Shown here: piece after piece, positions 32,530 to 44,133 of the stretch
Layout of the letters: every line of letters starts with the position of its first letter
Position numbering within the stretch: position 1 is the stretch's first letter
Origin: Bipolaris cookei
Taxonomy: Eukaryota; Ascomycota; Dothideomycetes; Pleosporales; Pleosporaceae
DNA: 64,000 bases
Reading direction: 5' to 3'
Assembly (NCBI GenBank): GCA_002286855.1
Contig: NRSV01000013.1
Coordinates: forward strand, 219,190-283,189
Program-made: the position numbers and the translations under genes
The notes under the pieces: model-generated
The model's database searches: none
What the model saw: only the letters and a program-made list of their open reading frames with translations
Told to the model about the DNA's origin: nothing

Positions 32530-34555
32530 ATGGACCACTCCTACTCAGCCTCCCAAAATCACATGGACTTCCACTCCCTCGACCGGAAACCTTCGGCCTT
32601 CTCCTTTGACGACAACGCTACCCTCGACTCCACCATCCTCGACACACCCGTCCTCATGTCGCCCTCCACCAGCAACCAGGGCATCTTCTCGCCAGAGACC
32701 TCCATCTGGGAGGACTTCTCTGCTTCACAGTTTGTCGACCGCACAGCCACCAGCTCCGTTGTCAACACAAACGGCAACAACCCCTTCTTCACAGAGCAGA
32801 GCAACAACCCCTTCGCTCGCCTGCCCCCCAACCAGGCCGCCACATATGGCCAGCAGTCATGGCCCGTTGCCGACAACTCGGGCTCCAGGACACCCACTGC
32901 CCCCAAGCCCCTCAACCCTTTTGGTCCCGGTGACTTTGGTGCTGCTTCCTTTGTCGACCAGCCTCAGATGCCCTTCCACGGACTCCCCGTACACCAAAAC
33001 GTCCGCCCCAGTGCCGTCTTCCAGGCCGCACCAGAGCAACCCATGTCCCCCCACACCCACTCCGACTGGATGGCCTTTAACCAACAAGAAATGGACGCCC
33101 GCCCGGGCCCCAAGCGCATGCGACCAAACACCCCTCCCCGCTCCTTCTCTCCCCGTCGTGACGGCGGCATCCGCAAGAAGAATGCCCGCTTCGACATCCC
33201 CGCCGAGCGCAACCTGCACAACATCGACACCCTGATCCAAGGCTGCACCAACGAAGAAGACCTCAAGGAGCTCAAGCAGCAAAAACGCCTCCTCCGCAAT
33301 AGACAGGCTGCGTACGTACTACCGCCTTTTGGTTCTTGGCTCCACGCTCCATGTTTGGTCCAATCTACCTCTTGGTCTATACTCTCCATGTTTCATCCGC
33401 TGACCTAATCACAGACTTGACTCGCGGCAACGCAAGAAGAAGCACACCGAGGAGCTCGAGGAAGAGAAGAAGCAGTGGATGGAGAAGATTTGCCAGATGC
33501 AAGACGACTTTGCTGCCATGCGCCTTGAGTATGATGCCCTTGTTGCCGAGAAGGAGAACTGGCACCGTGAGTCCATGGAGATGCACCACATGGTCAACCA
33601 GCTGCAGTTCGACAAGGAGGAGCTTGTCCGCACCCACACTATTGAGACGAGCGAGCTTCGTAAGAAGGTCTCGGTTCTCACTGAGCGCCTTGAGGCTGCC
33701 ACCGGCAACGGCATGGCCGTCGCCCCCAGCACCACCTTCACTGACTTTGCCTCGGAGATGGACAACCTCAACATGGGCAACAGCGACTGGGACAACTACA
33801 TCTTTGTCAACGACTTTGCCTCTGACGACCAGCCTACTCCCCAGCAGAACCAGGAAGTGTCTCTTGTCTCGCGCACAAAGGACGAGGACAAGCCCGTCGC
33901 TTCTGGTCTCTTGCTCATGCTCCTGCTCTGCGGCGCCTTTGTTGCTAGCAAGTCTGGCACCGCTGCTCCTCCTATTCCCCGCATGCCCGACGAGGTCCGC
34001 GCTGCCTCTGCTACCGTCCTGGATAGCATCTTCAAGGATGCTGGTGTCGCAAACGGCCTGAGCGAGCAGAGCCTCCTTGCCACCCACGTTGCTGGTCTAG
34101 AGCCTACGCCATCTGGCATGGCCTGGCCCAAGACCATGTCTGGCTCGGAGCTTGCTGGTATCTCTGGCTCCAGCCTCGACCAGCTGCACTCTCACCTCAC
34201 TGGGCCCACTAAGGACCAGGAGCACGAGCAGCTCTTCTCTATCACCCCCGACCAGTACAACAGCATGACTTCCCTTGACTTCACCCGCTCGCGATACAGC
34301 GTCACGAGCGACGACCTCTCTGACCCACTCTCGCCCGGCGCCCAGCCTTCGCACCGTCGCAACCTTGCCGAGACTCTCGCCGCCATGCGCGAGCAGAACA
34401 AGGGCGATTCTGCAGCTGAGATCTACACGCGTAGTCTGCTTTGGGACAAGATTGCCCCCGAGGTCGTCCACGAGTTCAAGCGCATCGTCGAGGAGTCGGC
34501 TGCCATGTCACGGCCTAGCACTTCCGAGGGCACAAAGGTCGAGAACCTTGGCTAA
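32530..34555 (+). CDS. bZIP transcription factor with a possible transmembrane segment
   Basis: Exons 32530-33311 and 33415-34555 give 640 residues. The N-terminal 200 residues are polar and low-complexity (activation-type). The bZIP domain starts around residue 247 with LKQQKRLLRNRQAALDSRQR; the basic-region signature N-x2-AA-x2-SR is complete. A long coiled coil extends to about residue 345. The 103-nt intron falls exactly inside the basic region (between the two alanines of QAA). Near residues 420-438 lies a strongly hydrophobic stretch, VASGLLLMLLLCGAFVA, flanked by charged or polar sequence. It resembles a single membrane span placed C-terminal to the bZIP, as in ATF6, CREB3 and plant bZIP17/28. 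The C-terminal 200 residues are polar, with LFSITPDQYNSMTS. I do not recognise a named orthologue. The start at 32530 is the first ATG of this frame. Confidence 0.9.
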
Positions 34556-34582
34556 GCAGCCCCACCTGCCCATCCACCCACA

Positions 34583-34650
34583 CGCCACCACATACCACCA
34601 CATACCACCACATACCACCACATACACACCACATACACACCATCACACAT
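34583..34650. repeat. ATACCACCAC tandem repeat
   Basis: Three to four perfect 10-bp units followed by variant ACATACACACC units, in the 3' flank of the bZIP gene and only about 30 bp after its stop codon. Confidence 0.85.
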
Positions 34651-37097
34651 GGACACACCAAACCACCTTTCCTTTGTTAGTTTCCTAAGTTGCATTAGTC
34701 CTTCACCAGCATAGCGATTCACTTCTTCCCCCTTGGACAAGGGGCTCTCGTAGGGACACAAGTTGCATCACGGTCTGGCTGAGATACTCGTTATTTACAC
34801 GGGCATCGCCATTTCTTTTCTCAACGCTCTGGCCTTGCCAGTCTTCTATACTATGGGGCGGCAACGTCGATTTTGGGTACCCTGTTGCCTGCATCGCTTG
34901 AGCATGGCGGTTGTTTCTTCATGTCGAGACCTGGTTCACGACTTCATCCATACTGGGTTTTTGTTGTTTTTTTCCTCTTATTTCCTATTCCTATTTCCTT
35001 GTGTTTGTCATGTCCTTTACTCAGCAGCATTCGAGATTGGCCTTGATTTGTCTGATGTATCTATTTTGCACAGCGTAGCGAGCGTTGAGATTTTCCTTTT
35101 ACGTTTACCACGAAGATTGAGAATTTGGCAACGAAGGATATGGGAACATGTATCGATGAGCATGATCAATGACGATTTGTACATGATGGCAGACGAAGCG
35201 AAGAAGATATTTATTGCGTATTCACACTTATTTTGTTCTACCGTTGCTTGTCTTGTCTTGTCTTGTCTGATGTTTTGTTGGCGAGCGATGCGATAAGGGC
35301 ATGAACAAAGTTGGATCTGATTCTTGTTTTTTTTTCCTGAAAGAGACGAGGCCTGTTTTTCTTCCTGCATACCCCTCATCCTCTTGCATCCACACGCACA
35401 TCTGCTTAACCCCCTCCCCCCTCCATGGCTTATCCTTTACGACTGTTATGGCCCCCTCCTCTACGATAGACCTTTCGGTCTTGTTTTTTTTTCTTTTCAT
35501 AATACCCCCTTACCGCTCTTTCCCCGACGTTTGTTCGGGGAACGGACGATATTCCCCCTTAAGATATCAACTTCCTTTGCACACTTGGTTTTTCTCGTTT
35601 TTTTTGCAGCGGCCGTCTCTGCGGCCCGTGGTCACAGATTGTGCGTGTGTCGAACTTCATTGGCTGACAACGGAGCCGGACGCAACATCCTTTTTTGTAC
35701 CTAGGTCATCGATCGCGCCTTCTTGGTTGCCCCATTGGCGGGCAACCAAAGCATGGCCGAGTCAGTCTTAATGCTATCAGACGCTTCTTGCACTCTACCA
35801 AGCGCTTATGTCGCCGTGATACGAAATCGGCCATGTACACGCACACTCTCTCGGTCACTCTCTCTGCCTCGCTCCATCGGGCGCCCCATGTCCATGACCT
35901 AAAAACACACCATTACTGTGGGCTTCAACTTGACTGGTTCCCCACCATCGTCACCGGCCGAGTAGAGTGAGACATTCTGAAACCATGCCGTCTTACCATT
36001 TCCTAACATTGCTGACTGCGTGCGTTGTTATTGCATACCGTATATTCACTCTTGCATTTTTTCTCTCAGCCTCTCCCTCTGCTTGATTCTACACCGAAGA
36101 TTGCACCGAAACAACTAACACACACAGATACATACGCATACATACTTCCATGCTACACAAAATGCATGCGAGGCAAAAAACGCACGGTCGATCCCCATTT
36201 TTCGGGGTCCTGTCACTGATGGCCGGGGGTTAGACGTACCTCGCATCGCACGAAGCGGGAAGGGAGGATTAACATCGACCCACCCCGTTATTCTTCTTGA
36301 CATCCAAACTGGGTGTAGATGTACCATGTGCTGCAAGCGATACAGCCGCACTTTCCACGGCATACAACAAGGGCCCACAACTTGCCGGCCGAGCTGCACG
36401 CCTTGCATGTACTATACTGTACTGTTGCTGTATGTACAACATCTACCGCTTGTCGCGAAGCTGTGGATTCACACTTCACACTATAAGGCTTCATACTCTA
36501 CGGGGCAGTGATGGGATCCCCGATCATGCTCGGGTGGCTCAGAGCACCCACGACGACGTGACCGAGGCGCAGCATGCGCAGCTGATGCCACAAGCCACGC
36601 AAGCACACATCTAATCACTGACTCGATTAACTTTTCACATCTCCTGGGTGTACTTGCACTATGTATTACACAGTACAAGAGAAATGGATGGTAAAAAAAA
36701 GCAATGAGACTTGTAAAAAAGTCTGGTACATACTACGCAAGTCACAAAAGAAAAAAAAGTCCTGCGGATCCCCCCACAAACCCTAATCCCACTCACTGTC
36801 TTGCCCTCCACGCATGACGTGCGTGATGTCTACATACAAAGGAAAAAGAATACTGATTTGCATACCCGTGATCCCCCATTGTAACTCATATGACCAACTC
36901 CCCCAAAAAGCACCTTCCGAACCGCCAAACTCCCCTTCCACTTCTGTGTACTTCCATGGTCAAAAAAATAACAACAACACAACAGTAAAAGTCTCCACTA
37001 CCCGCTCTCCTACTTACCTAACCACACACCTCTCAAGCCACTTCCCCGTTTCCCGCACCCCCCTCCCCCCCACCTCATCGATGCCACTTCCCACCTA

Positions 37098-37261
37098 CAT
37101 ACATGTACATACATACATAACCTCCTGCATCAACAAGTTTGTTTCAGAAAGAGAAAAAAAGCGGACCCGCATATACATACATGCTGCATGTACAGTACGG
37201 TAGTTAGAGGTGGAGATATCTAGTAGATTCTACACATGGTACATATGTATGTATGTATGTA
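37098..37261. repeat. ACAT and GTAT tetramer runs
   Basis: Short runs of TACA repeats (about 37098-37121, and again near 37172) and, on the same strand, GTAT repeats (37244-37261). They could pair as an imperfect hairpin, but the runs are short and simple. Confidence 0.6.
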
Positions 37262-38679
37262 CGAGTTGTGCATATTGTTGGCAAGAGACGCATTTAAAAC
37301 ACATCACCACTTTATTTTGTCTGTTGTTCTTTGATGAGAGGAAGACGATGAAGCTGGCGATCGGGGGGGTAAAAACGTTACGGGGTCCCGCGGAACGGTA
37401 CTGGCATGTCATGCAAGCATGCGAGAAGCGTTGAGCCGGAGAAATCTCCGTTTTTTTTTACCAACAACGACATACCCCTTGCTTGCTTACATAGATACGT
37501 GGCTAGGGCCTGAGATGAGGTAGGGGGAAGGGGGGGGGGGGAGTTTGTGTGGTTGAGAAGTCAGGAGAGTGGGTGACGGTGTAGGCCGCGCGTGTACGGG
37601 TAGAGAGATGAGTGGGAAGAATCATCTCGTGAACGATTGATATGGCAGAAACAGATGAGAAAATAAAACAAAATGAATTTGCTATATTGTTACATACGAT
37701 ATGTACAATATCCCACAGGATACCAATGATGCGATACAAGCCTTTTATTTTTCACGCAGGAAAATAAAAAACGGCAGGCATCAACGGCAATAACCGAGAA
37801 GAAGAAAGAGAAAAAATAAGGAAGGAATTCGTAGATAGAGTGGAATAGTGTCTGTCCTGTAAGCAAACGGTCAAAAAAAAACCCTCCCCCGTGTATGTAA
37901 TCCTTCCATTCCTTACTCACTCGCAGCAGGGAAGGGAAGGGTAGGGGAGGCCTAAGTTCTAGAACCACACCCTTTTGCCACATACACACACACACCCCAC
38001 TTACGACACACATACACCCAAGGAGAAATACCAGATGCACATCATCGGGATTTACATACCGGCGGGCAGAAAAAAGACAAAACGTTGATAGGACAAGATT
38101 CAGAAAAATCAATAAAAGAAAAAAAATCGGAATTATTCGAGCATAGTACGAAAAGCAAAAAATAGTAGAAGATCTTCGCTTCCCCACGGGAAAGACGGCG
38201 CGAGAGCACCCATCTCTCTCCTCTCTTTCTCTACTCTACTCTCCCACTTACTCACACGACATCGTCTCATGACTTTCCGCAATGGGGGAGGGGAGGAGGA
38301 ATCTTCCTAGTCGGGCCGACGGGGGTGAGTAGGCACAACACCACCCGGTCCGTCCAATATAACGCCTTTATTTGGGGTTGTATTTATCTTTCCAGATCCT
38401 ATAATCCGAACACACACACACACAAACTCGTTAGCACATGGTCATTTTTTGTTTAAATCGAACCAATCCAATCGGGATAATAGTATGTGAGTCCTGGGTT
38501 CCAGCTTTCGGGGCTTTTTTTTTTTAGATAAAAGTTGGTGGTGGTGGTTGCGGGCAACAAGGCGACTATCAAAACGGGGTGCCGAGGCTACTGCAAGTCG
38601 AGATCCAGATCGTGACCAAGACAAGTTTTGTCCATGATCCGCTGTCGTCGGCTTGTCATGGTCGTCGTCGCCTTTGCCG

Positions 38680-38770
38680 TCATCCGTCCGTACGTCCATC
38701 CGCGCCCCGAGCGAGGTTACCGTCATTGTCGCGATAGCCGTGTGGTCGTCGCTTTTGTCTCTTCCAAATC
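38680..38770 (-). other. Candidate distal last exon of the Sel1-repeat gene
   Basis: If the GTAAGT at 39543 is a donor, splicing to an AG at 38771-38772 would turn the C-terminus GNTW into GNTWIWK and continue for 27 more residues to a stop at 38680. The phase fits. The intron would be 773 nt, long for this organism, and the acceptor (AAG) is weak. Offered only as a candidate. Confidence 0.3.
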
Positions 38771-39539
38771 CTTCCCATTGCTCTTTCAAGCCCGCACGGC
38801 CGTTCAAACATGTTTACTACTGTCGCGCCATTATGCATCTCAATTTCCAGCTCGCCATGATTTGATGCAATCATCTGACGGGTGCTCCACACACACATGA
38901 ACGTGCTGAACTCCGTCATCGGCTACACCCTCCCACCCTTCCGCTGATGCTTACTCCAGAACCGAGGCCAGCGACACGCTGCCACGTGTAGCGCCGTAAA
39001 CAGGCTTGCGTGCACCATGCCCCCAGTGCGCCGGGTCTAGAGGTATGCCCGCTTCCACTATTGGCATACGACAACGAGGCTTGCACCAAACGGGTAGCGT
39101 CCTATTGCTGGTTTTTTCTCCTCTGTCGGTGGATGCAATCATGTGTGCGTAGCGGGGAACTGGCAGCAAGTGTGACAGGTCGTACTGCGGGTGAGGGCGA
39201 GGGCCGCCGTTCAGCGTCCGCATCGGCTAAGCGAGGGGACTGTCAAAATGGTGCACTCGTAGCCAATCGACTAGCCTTGGCAACTACGCGTTCAGACTGG
39301 CTGGCCTGAATGGACAATAGCGCCGTGCGTTGGATTGCTCCATCACGCCTGGTGGCTTGGTGTTGAGGTTGATTGAGGGTGCAACATCGGCTGGGACGGG
39401 ATGGCGCGGGTCAATGCCATACTAGCAGCTCGTCGTATCTTGCATTGCGCGCGTCCTCTTGACACGGCATAGATTGAGGCTCGATCCGGGGGTGGTATGG
39501 ATCCTTTGGTCGATGACGAGGTAATGAAAGTGGTGCGAC

Positions 39540-41046
39540 TTACCATGTGTTGCCTAATGTTTTGTTACCCTTGGATTCTGCGAGGCGCAGGAATTGAGCC
39601 GCTTTGAACTGGAGACAAGGCGCAGTCAGCATACATCCACATCAGCCGAGTTCTTGCTGCTGCCCAAACAGTGAGGCGGAACAAAGGGGGACGCCGTGTC
39701 TCAGTGGGACATGGCGCATGATGAATGGGGTCCAGGCTGTACAGTCTTTTCCAAGCTGATAGTTCGCGTCGTTATTGCATAGAGCTGACCGGTCAAGCAG
39801 ATGCACAAAGGAGTACAACGACCTAAGGTAGGGGAAGAGGCTGGCACATCTTGCTTACCTTGTCTTTCTTCGTACCAAAGCCTTCGATGTAGCACCAGGC
39901 TACCTCATTCATCGCATCCGTGTCGCCCAGGTTTGCAGCTGTTTCGTAATATTGCTTTGCCGCTGTAGGATCTTTCTTGATACCCCAGCCATTGCGAAAG
40001 CAATTGGCCAACTCATACATGGCCAGCACAAGTTCGCCTTTGGCTGCACCTCCTTTCTTCATGCCAGCCCCAAGTGCTAACTTTTCAACTTCGGCACTGT
40101 TCGATGCTGCCATGGACAAGTATCGAACGGCTTGCTCCTGGTTGGATTCACAACCCCAACCATGGCTGATACATAGTTAGTAGTGAATTGGGTCAGATAC
40201 TAACGAGTATTCGCGTGTCGATTGACAATTCCAGGTTGCAGTTGGGAGAGAGAGAGAGAGCTTACCGCAGGGCGAGGCCGTAGAGAACTTGAGCGAGAGC
40301 ATTGTTTGCGCCATTGGGATCAGCAAGCTTTCCAAACAGGGACGTTGATGCTTCAAGATCTTGTTTCCTTCTCGTCAGTTTCACCAGCAAAGCGCACACA
40401 TCTATTGCAATTACTCACCTCCATGCTCGTGTTGTCGAATAGCCTCCTGTATGGTCTCCTATACAAAGCTTAGACTGACTCTTGTGCTCTCGATAATTGT
40501 ACGCACCTCATCCGCTGGAGCGCCAATAGTTGCACTGCGACGCCTTGGGGTCGTCGGTCGACCTTGTGACATTGGACTCGTGGGCACATGGCTTGGTGTA
40601 CTGGGCTGGGAGCCGTATTGCAGCCCTGATGTAACTAGTACTGTAGCCCTTTTTTCCCACTTGGCCTCCTCCTCTTCCGTTCGTGCTACTCCATCTCCGC
40701 CCACTTCTGGAAGATTGTCCGGTACGTTTGCCGATGCGTTCGACTTGCTTCGCCCAAGCTGGAACCGATGCCGCTCCCCTCCCGACGTGGAGCCCTGTGA
40801 CGAGGCATTGCTACGACTTCTGAATCTGGGAAATTTGCCTCGCGGTTCAGGTGACAAGAGAGGGGGATCGCGCGGGGGGTCGCCGGGAAAGCTAGGGAGC
40901 TCGATCGTCTCTTGCGTGGACGTCGTGGTGCGAACGAACTGGAACTCTGGGACATTTGGGGAAAGCGTAGCCCCTGTTGGGGATGCAGGGCTTGCATCAT
41001 CATCCCTGATTTTGTCCTTCTTCTTCAACAGGTCTTTGAGCGTCAT
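39540..41046 (-). CDS. Sel1-repeat protein, Nif1/Dsf2-like
   Basis: Five exons (41046-40507, 40458-40419, 40359-40266, 40165-39859, 39608-39540) give 349 residues. The first 180 are disordered and rich in serine, proline and arginine (SPEPRGKFPRFRSRSNASS). Sel1/TPR-like helical repeats follow: LFGKLADPNGANNALAQVLY, YGLALRHGWGCESNQEQAVRYL, MYELANCFRNGWGIKKDPTAA, YYETAANLGDTDAMNEVAWC, and AAQFLRLAESKGNK. The family includes S. pombe Nif1, a mitotic inhibitor that acts through the Wee1 regulator Nim1, and yeast Dsf2; a cell-cycle role is inferred. The C-terminus is uncertain. The frame reaches TGG TAA at 39540, but the same bases read GTAAGT, a good donor, so another exon may follow. Intron 4 (250 nt) is also longer than usual. 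Confidence 0.8.
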
Positions 41047-41767
41047 TGTGTTGCGCAAATTGCCTCTTCTCGTGTCGGGCTTCGCGTTGCCAGCGCAGGC
41101 AAGGGGTTACGCGGCAGGAGACCTAATATTGTTCGAGAACAGCTTCGCCAAAATTAGAGCGCGCCGTGCTTTCCCACTATTCAATCTTCAGGGTGTTCTT
41201 ATATCTTCGCAAAGTCATCGTAAATGTGGCAGAGTCGCACATTATGCTGGCGCGGGCTGTCGAATTGTAAGGCACGACGGACAGTAGAATGGAGGCTAAG
41301 CAGTAGTTCCAGCCCGCCTCAGCCTCCACACAGCACCGCCCCTGTCAGACCCTACACGGTGAGCACTTGCAACGCTAAGCATACGCAAAAACAACATCAT
41401 CTCTGCCGTTATGCGATCAACTACGCCCCCGGAGCACATGAATACTAGGCGCATCTTCATGTCTGCTTGGGCAAAGCAACTTCTGGAGGTTTTGAGCCTC
41501 AAGTCCCAGCTGTTGCCATATCCAGTGCTATCCATGCGTCGCCGTTATGCCTACGCAATCCAGTTGCTTACAACCGCCACCTTTATAAATACACCTTGGC
41601 AAACACCTGCAGCATATAGCGCATACAAACGCAATGGTTATATGTCATCCTGCAGATCTCTCACCACTTCAATATCCAAACATTCACAAGCTCTAAATCA
41701 ACAGACGGAGCGTATTCATATTCTTTCAATTCTTTTTCTCGTTACATGTGTTTTACTGTCTTCTTCT

Positions 41768-41835
<68 letters not shown>

Positions 41836-42104
41836 TAATTCGCTTAAATATGCGCATAGGGTACAGCCCCTTGAATAGAAACGAAAAGACAGCATAGAAA
41901 ATCGCACGAAGGGGTATCACCGAAAAGAACCCTGAAAAGCCAAAGCCGTCCCTAAACAGTCAAGACGAGCTGAACGCCATCAGGACGAAAACCTACCAGG
42001 TTATGAGATACGCAGACATGAGACTTGAAGAGAAACAATTAGGGTGATCCATATTGGAAACAGCAAGGGGAAACATACAGTATCCAGGCATCACCAGATC
42101 TTGC
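41047..42104. other. Intergenic region with TTTC microsatellite
   Basis: Upstream region of the Sel1-repeat gene and 3' flank of the CCCH gene. An open frame at 41411-41878 is created largely by the microsatellite and is not considered a gene. Confidence 0.5.
41768..41837. repeat. (TTTC)n microsatellite
   Basis: About 17 nearly perfect tetranucleotide units on the plus strand, the longest pure microsatellite in the window. Confidence 0.97.
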
Positions 42105-43203
42105 TCACTGATCTGCATCGAAGGGAACGAAGTCTGCCTGCTGTGTAAACTGACGAGGCTCATGGTCAACGCCGGCTCTTGGTGTAATCTGCTCCAAGTT
42201 ATCCTCGACGGTCACCATATCCTCAGGGGTTCTGGAACGATTAGGCGTATTCGATGAAGGAGAGCATGCTGGTGAAGAGAGACGCGTGGCCTTTCTCATT
42301 CGAGAAGCACGGCGAACATGTCCCAGACGGCACTCATCACCGTAGCGACATGCCCCTGTGTTGGCAAAACTAGGGCACTCATGTGCATGTAGTTCGGCGC
42401 ATTTTTCTCCCTTCTCACAATAGCCCAGGCTTCCGAACGCTTCGCAGTTTAGCGCAGCGGGGTTGGTCCGAACATGAGCGAAGCGACAGCCGTCATTAGC
42501 ACATCGACCAGCTTGGAAATGCAGGCAAGTAGGCGCATTGTGTGGCGAGGCCTCGTGTGATAGAGAGCACTGCTCTCCCATAGGACAGGCATCTTTGTAG
42601 AACCAGCGTTTGCACACAGCTTGCTTATCTGGATCATGGACGTAGGGACACCCATGCCGTGAACACACACCTGTCAATACGTTAGAGGCAAAAAAAAAAA
42701 GAAAGATGCCGAAAGCGTCGTTTCGTGGAAATACCTGCGGAAGTAAACATGCGACAGAGATCCTGGAGCTCCTTTGAATGATCGTTCGTCGGGGCGTTGC
42801 TGTTTAGTGGCTGCTTCGATGGACTTTCACTATCGCTTGTCTCTCGAGACTTGGTCGCGTCTATGGGCTTGTGTGTAGTCGGGCGCTGGTATGGATGATA
42901 GGATCTGTGGGCGAAACCGTGACCATAGCCACCTCGCTTTCGATGAAATGCGCTGTGGTACGGGTTGGCAGAATATCCTCTGGCCTGTGCATTCTCGCGC
43001 TCTTCTTTCTCTTTCTTTAAGCGCGCAATATAACCTATCGTCAGACTGTCAACATCTTGCGCTCATGTTCCACCTATTTCGCGCTTTTCTGTACGCCTCT
43101 CCCACATACTCTTAAGCTCTGCATAGGCGCGTATTCGTTCCTCCTGTGAGGTCATCGCAGTGATTTGTTCGTGCGTGTACGGTGGGGGCCCCGGTGGTGC
43201 CAT
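42105..43203 (-). CDS. CCCH zinc-finger protein, ZC3H3/Red5-like
   Basis: Exons 43203-43110, 43034-42735 and 42670-42105 give 319 residues. The N-terminus is a charged helix (AELKSYIARLKKEKEERENA), then a basic, aromatic region. The C-terminal half has consecutive CCCH fingers of the ZC3H3 type: CSRHGCPYVHDPDKQAVCKR, CPMGEQCSLSH, CLHFQAGRCANDGCRFAH, CEAFGSLGYCEKGEKCAELH and CPSFANTGACRYGDECRLGH. In humans ZC3H3 takes part in mRNA export and polyadenylation. In S. pombe Red5 works with the MTREC/Red1 complex in nuclear RNA decay. A role in nuclear poly(A) RNA handling is inferred. The tail ends with ADFVPFDADQ. The finger pattern supports the family firmly; the ZC3H3/Red5 orthology is likely but unproven. 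Confidence 0.9.
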
Positions 43204-44133
43204 ATTGTTGTCGCCTGGTCGGTTAGCAATGTACGATAACACTTGGTAGGCGGGCGACGGCGGGTGACGGCAAGTAGACTAAAGTTGTTGAAAGGGAAAA
43301 GCAGCGGGGCAACAAAGAATAATATACTACGGTGAGGCAGCGCCCATACTTGGCAGGGTCCAGGTCACGTGTCGGTTTCATCATCTTCGCATTCACATTA
43401 TGACAAATACATTAATGTCAAGAAGAAGTATCATCTATTAGTCCCACCACACCTGTTGGACGGCGTTGATGTTTTCCAGATGTAGAGGAGGGGGTGTTAG
43501 ATGGTCACAAAGGGTATTATTATTATTATTCCATTATAGTCCTGTATCAGCCGTTGGCTATGTAGGACTTTGGCCAAAGGCCGTTCTATCTAACTAGTTA
43601 CAATTTGGTACGTTGTGCTGTATTGCGTGACTATGGTGCTTCGGCCTTTATCTAGCTAAGCTATTGCTAGCCTTCTAGATGACTGGTGTCACAAAGGGTA
43701 ATATAGGCAGAAAGAATAAACATACGCAGTCGCTGGGCTTGCAGCGAACAGCCCTTGTCGATTTTCTTGCTAGTGACACCCTAGGTGTGAAGGTCATGAC
43801 ATTTTCTTTCTTTAAGCATAGGTTAGTTATTGGTCGTAACATTTGAGATGCTATTCATGTAGACATTGATTACAAGTAACTTCTACATAGCCCTCGTCAT
43901 GCAAGACAAGATAGAAAAGCACCAAGGGCACTGACACGTCTCGGTATGTGATAAGTTATAGATAAACGCCGTCATTCAAAGAGAGCTTCTGAGCCCCATG
44001 CCCAATAACGCCGTAAGAATGCTGTGACCCCAGACGCCATCCTGCTGTGAATGTTCCATATCCCCCCATGAACTAGTACTAAACGTTCAGACCGCGTTAG
44101 AAGGCGGATGGCTATGAAGAAATGTTCTATTTA
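43204..44133. other. Intergenic region containing a repeat copy
   Basis: Upstream region of the CCCH gene, then the repeat at 43504-43700, then the 3' flank of the TAF7 gene. No gene is supported. Confidence 0.55.
43504..43700 (+). repeat. Second copy of the inverted-repeat family, flanked by 13-bp direct repeats
   Basis: Positions 43531-43597 match the arm of the element at 5711-5774 (a CCATTA-type start, then GACTTTGGCCAAAGGCCGTT). Positions 43629-43680 match 6228-6290. The whole is bordered by two copies of GTCACAAAGGGTA (43504-43516 and 43688-43700), followed by TAT-like bases in each. Coding capacity is absent. The direct repeats could be a target-site duplication or part of the element. 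Confidence 0.7.

Larger units (their letters stand above)
34556..39539. other. 5-kb gene-free region downstream of the bZIP gene
   Basis: No protein gene is supported. It holds an ATACCACCAC tandem array (34583-34650), CTTGT pentamers (35240-35268), ACAT/GTAT tetramer runs (about 37098-37121 and 37244-37261), many A/T homopolymers and a G run near 37531. The part next to 39540 may contain the last intron and exon of the Sel1-repeat gene (see 38680-38770). Confidence 0.55.

Noticed and set aside
37098..37261. ACAT and GTAT runs as a possible CRISPR-like or structured array
   Set aside because: Simple tetramer microsatellites with no spacer organisation, in a eukaryotic context.
37690..38187. 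165-codon open frame on the minus strand
   Set aside because: Phe-rich low-complexity product from A/T homopolymers, with no introns, no domain and no upstream signals.
41411..41878. 155-codon open frame on the plus strand
   Set aside because: Its second half is the TTTC microsatellite read as Phe/Leu/Ser, and the first half has no recognisable feature.
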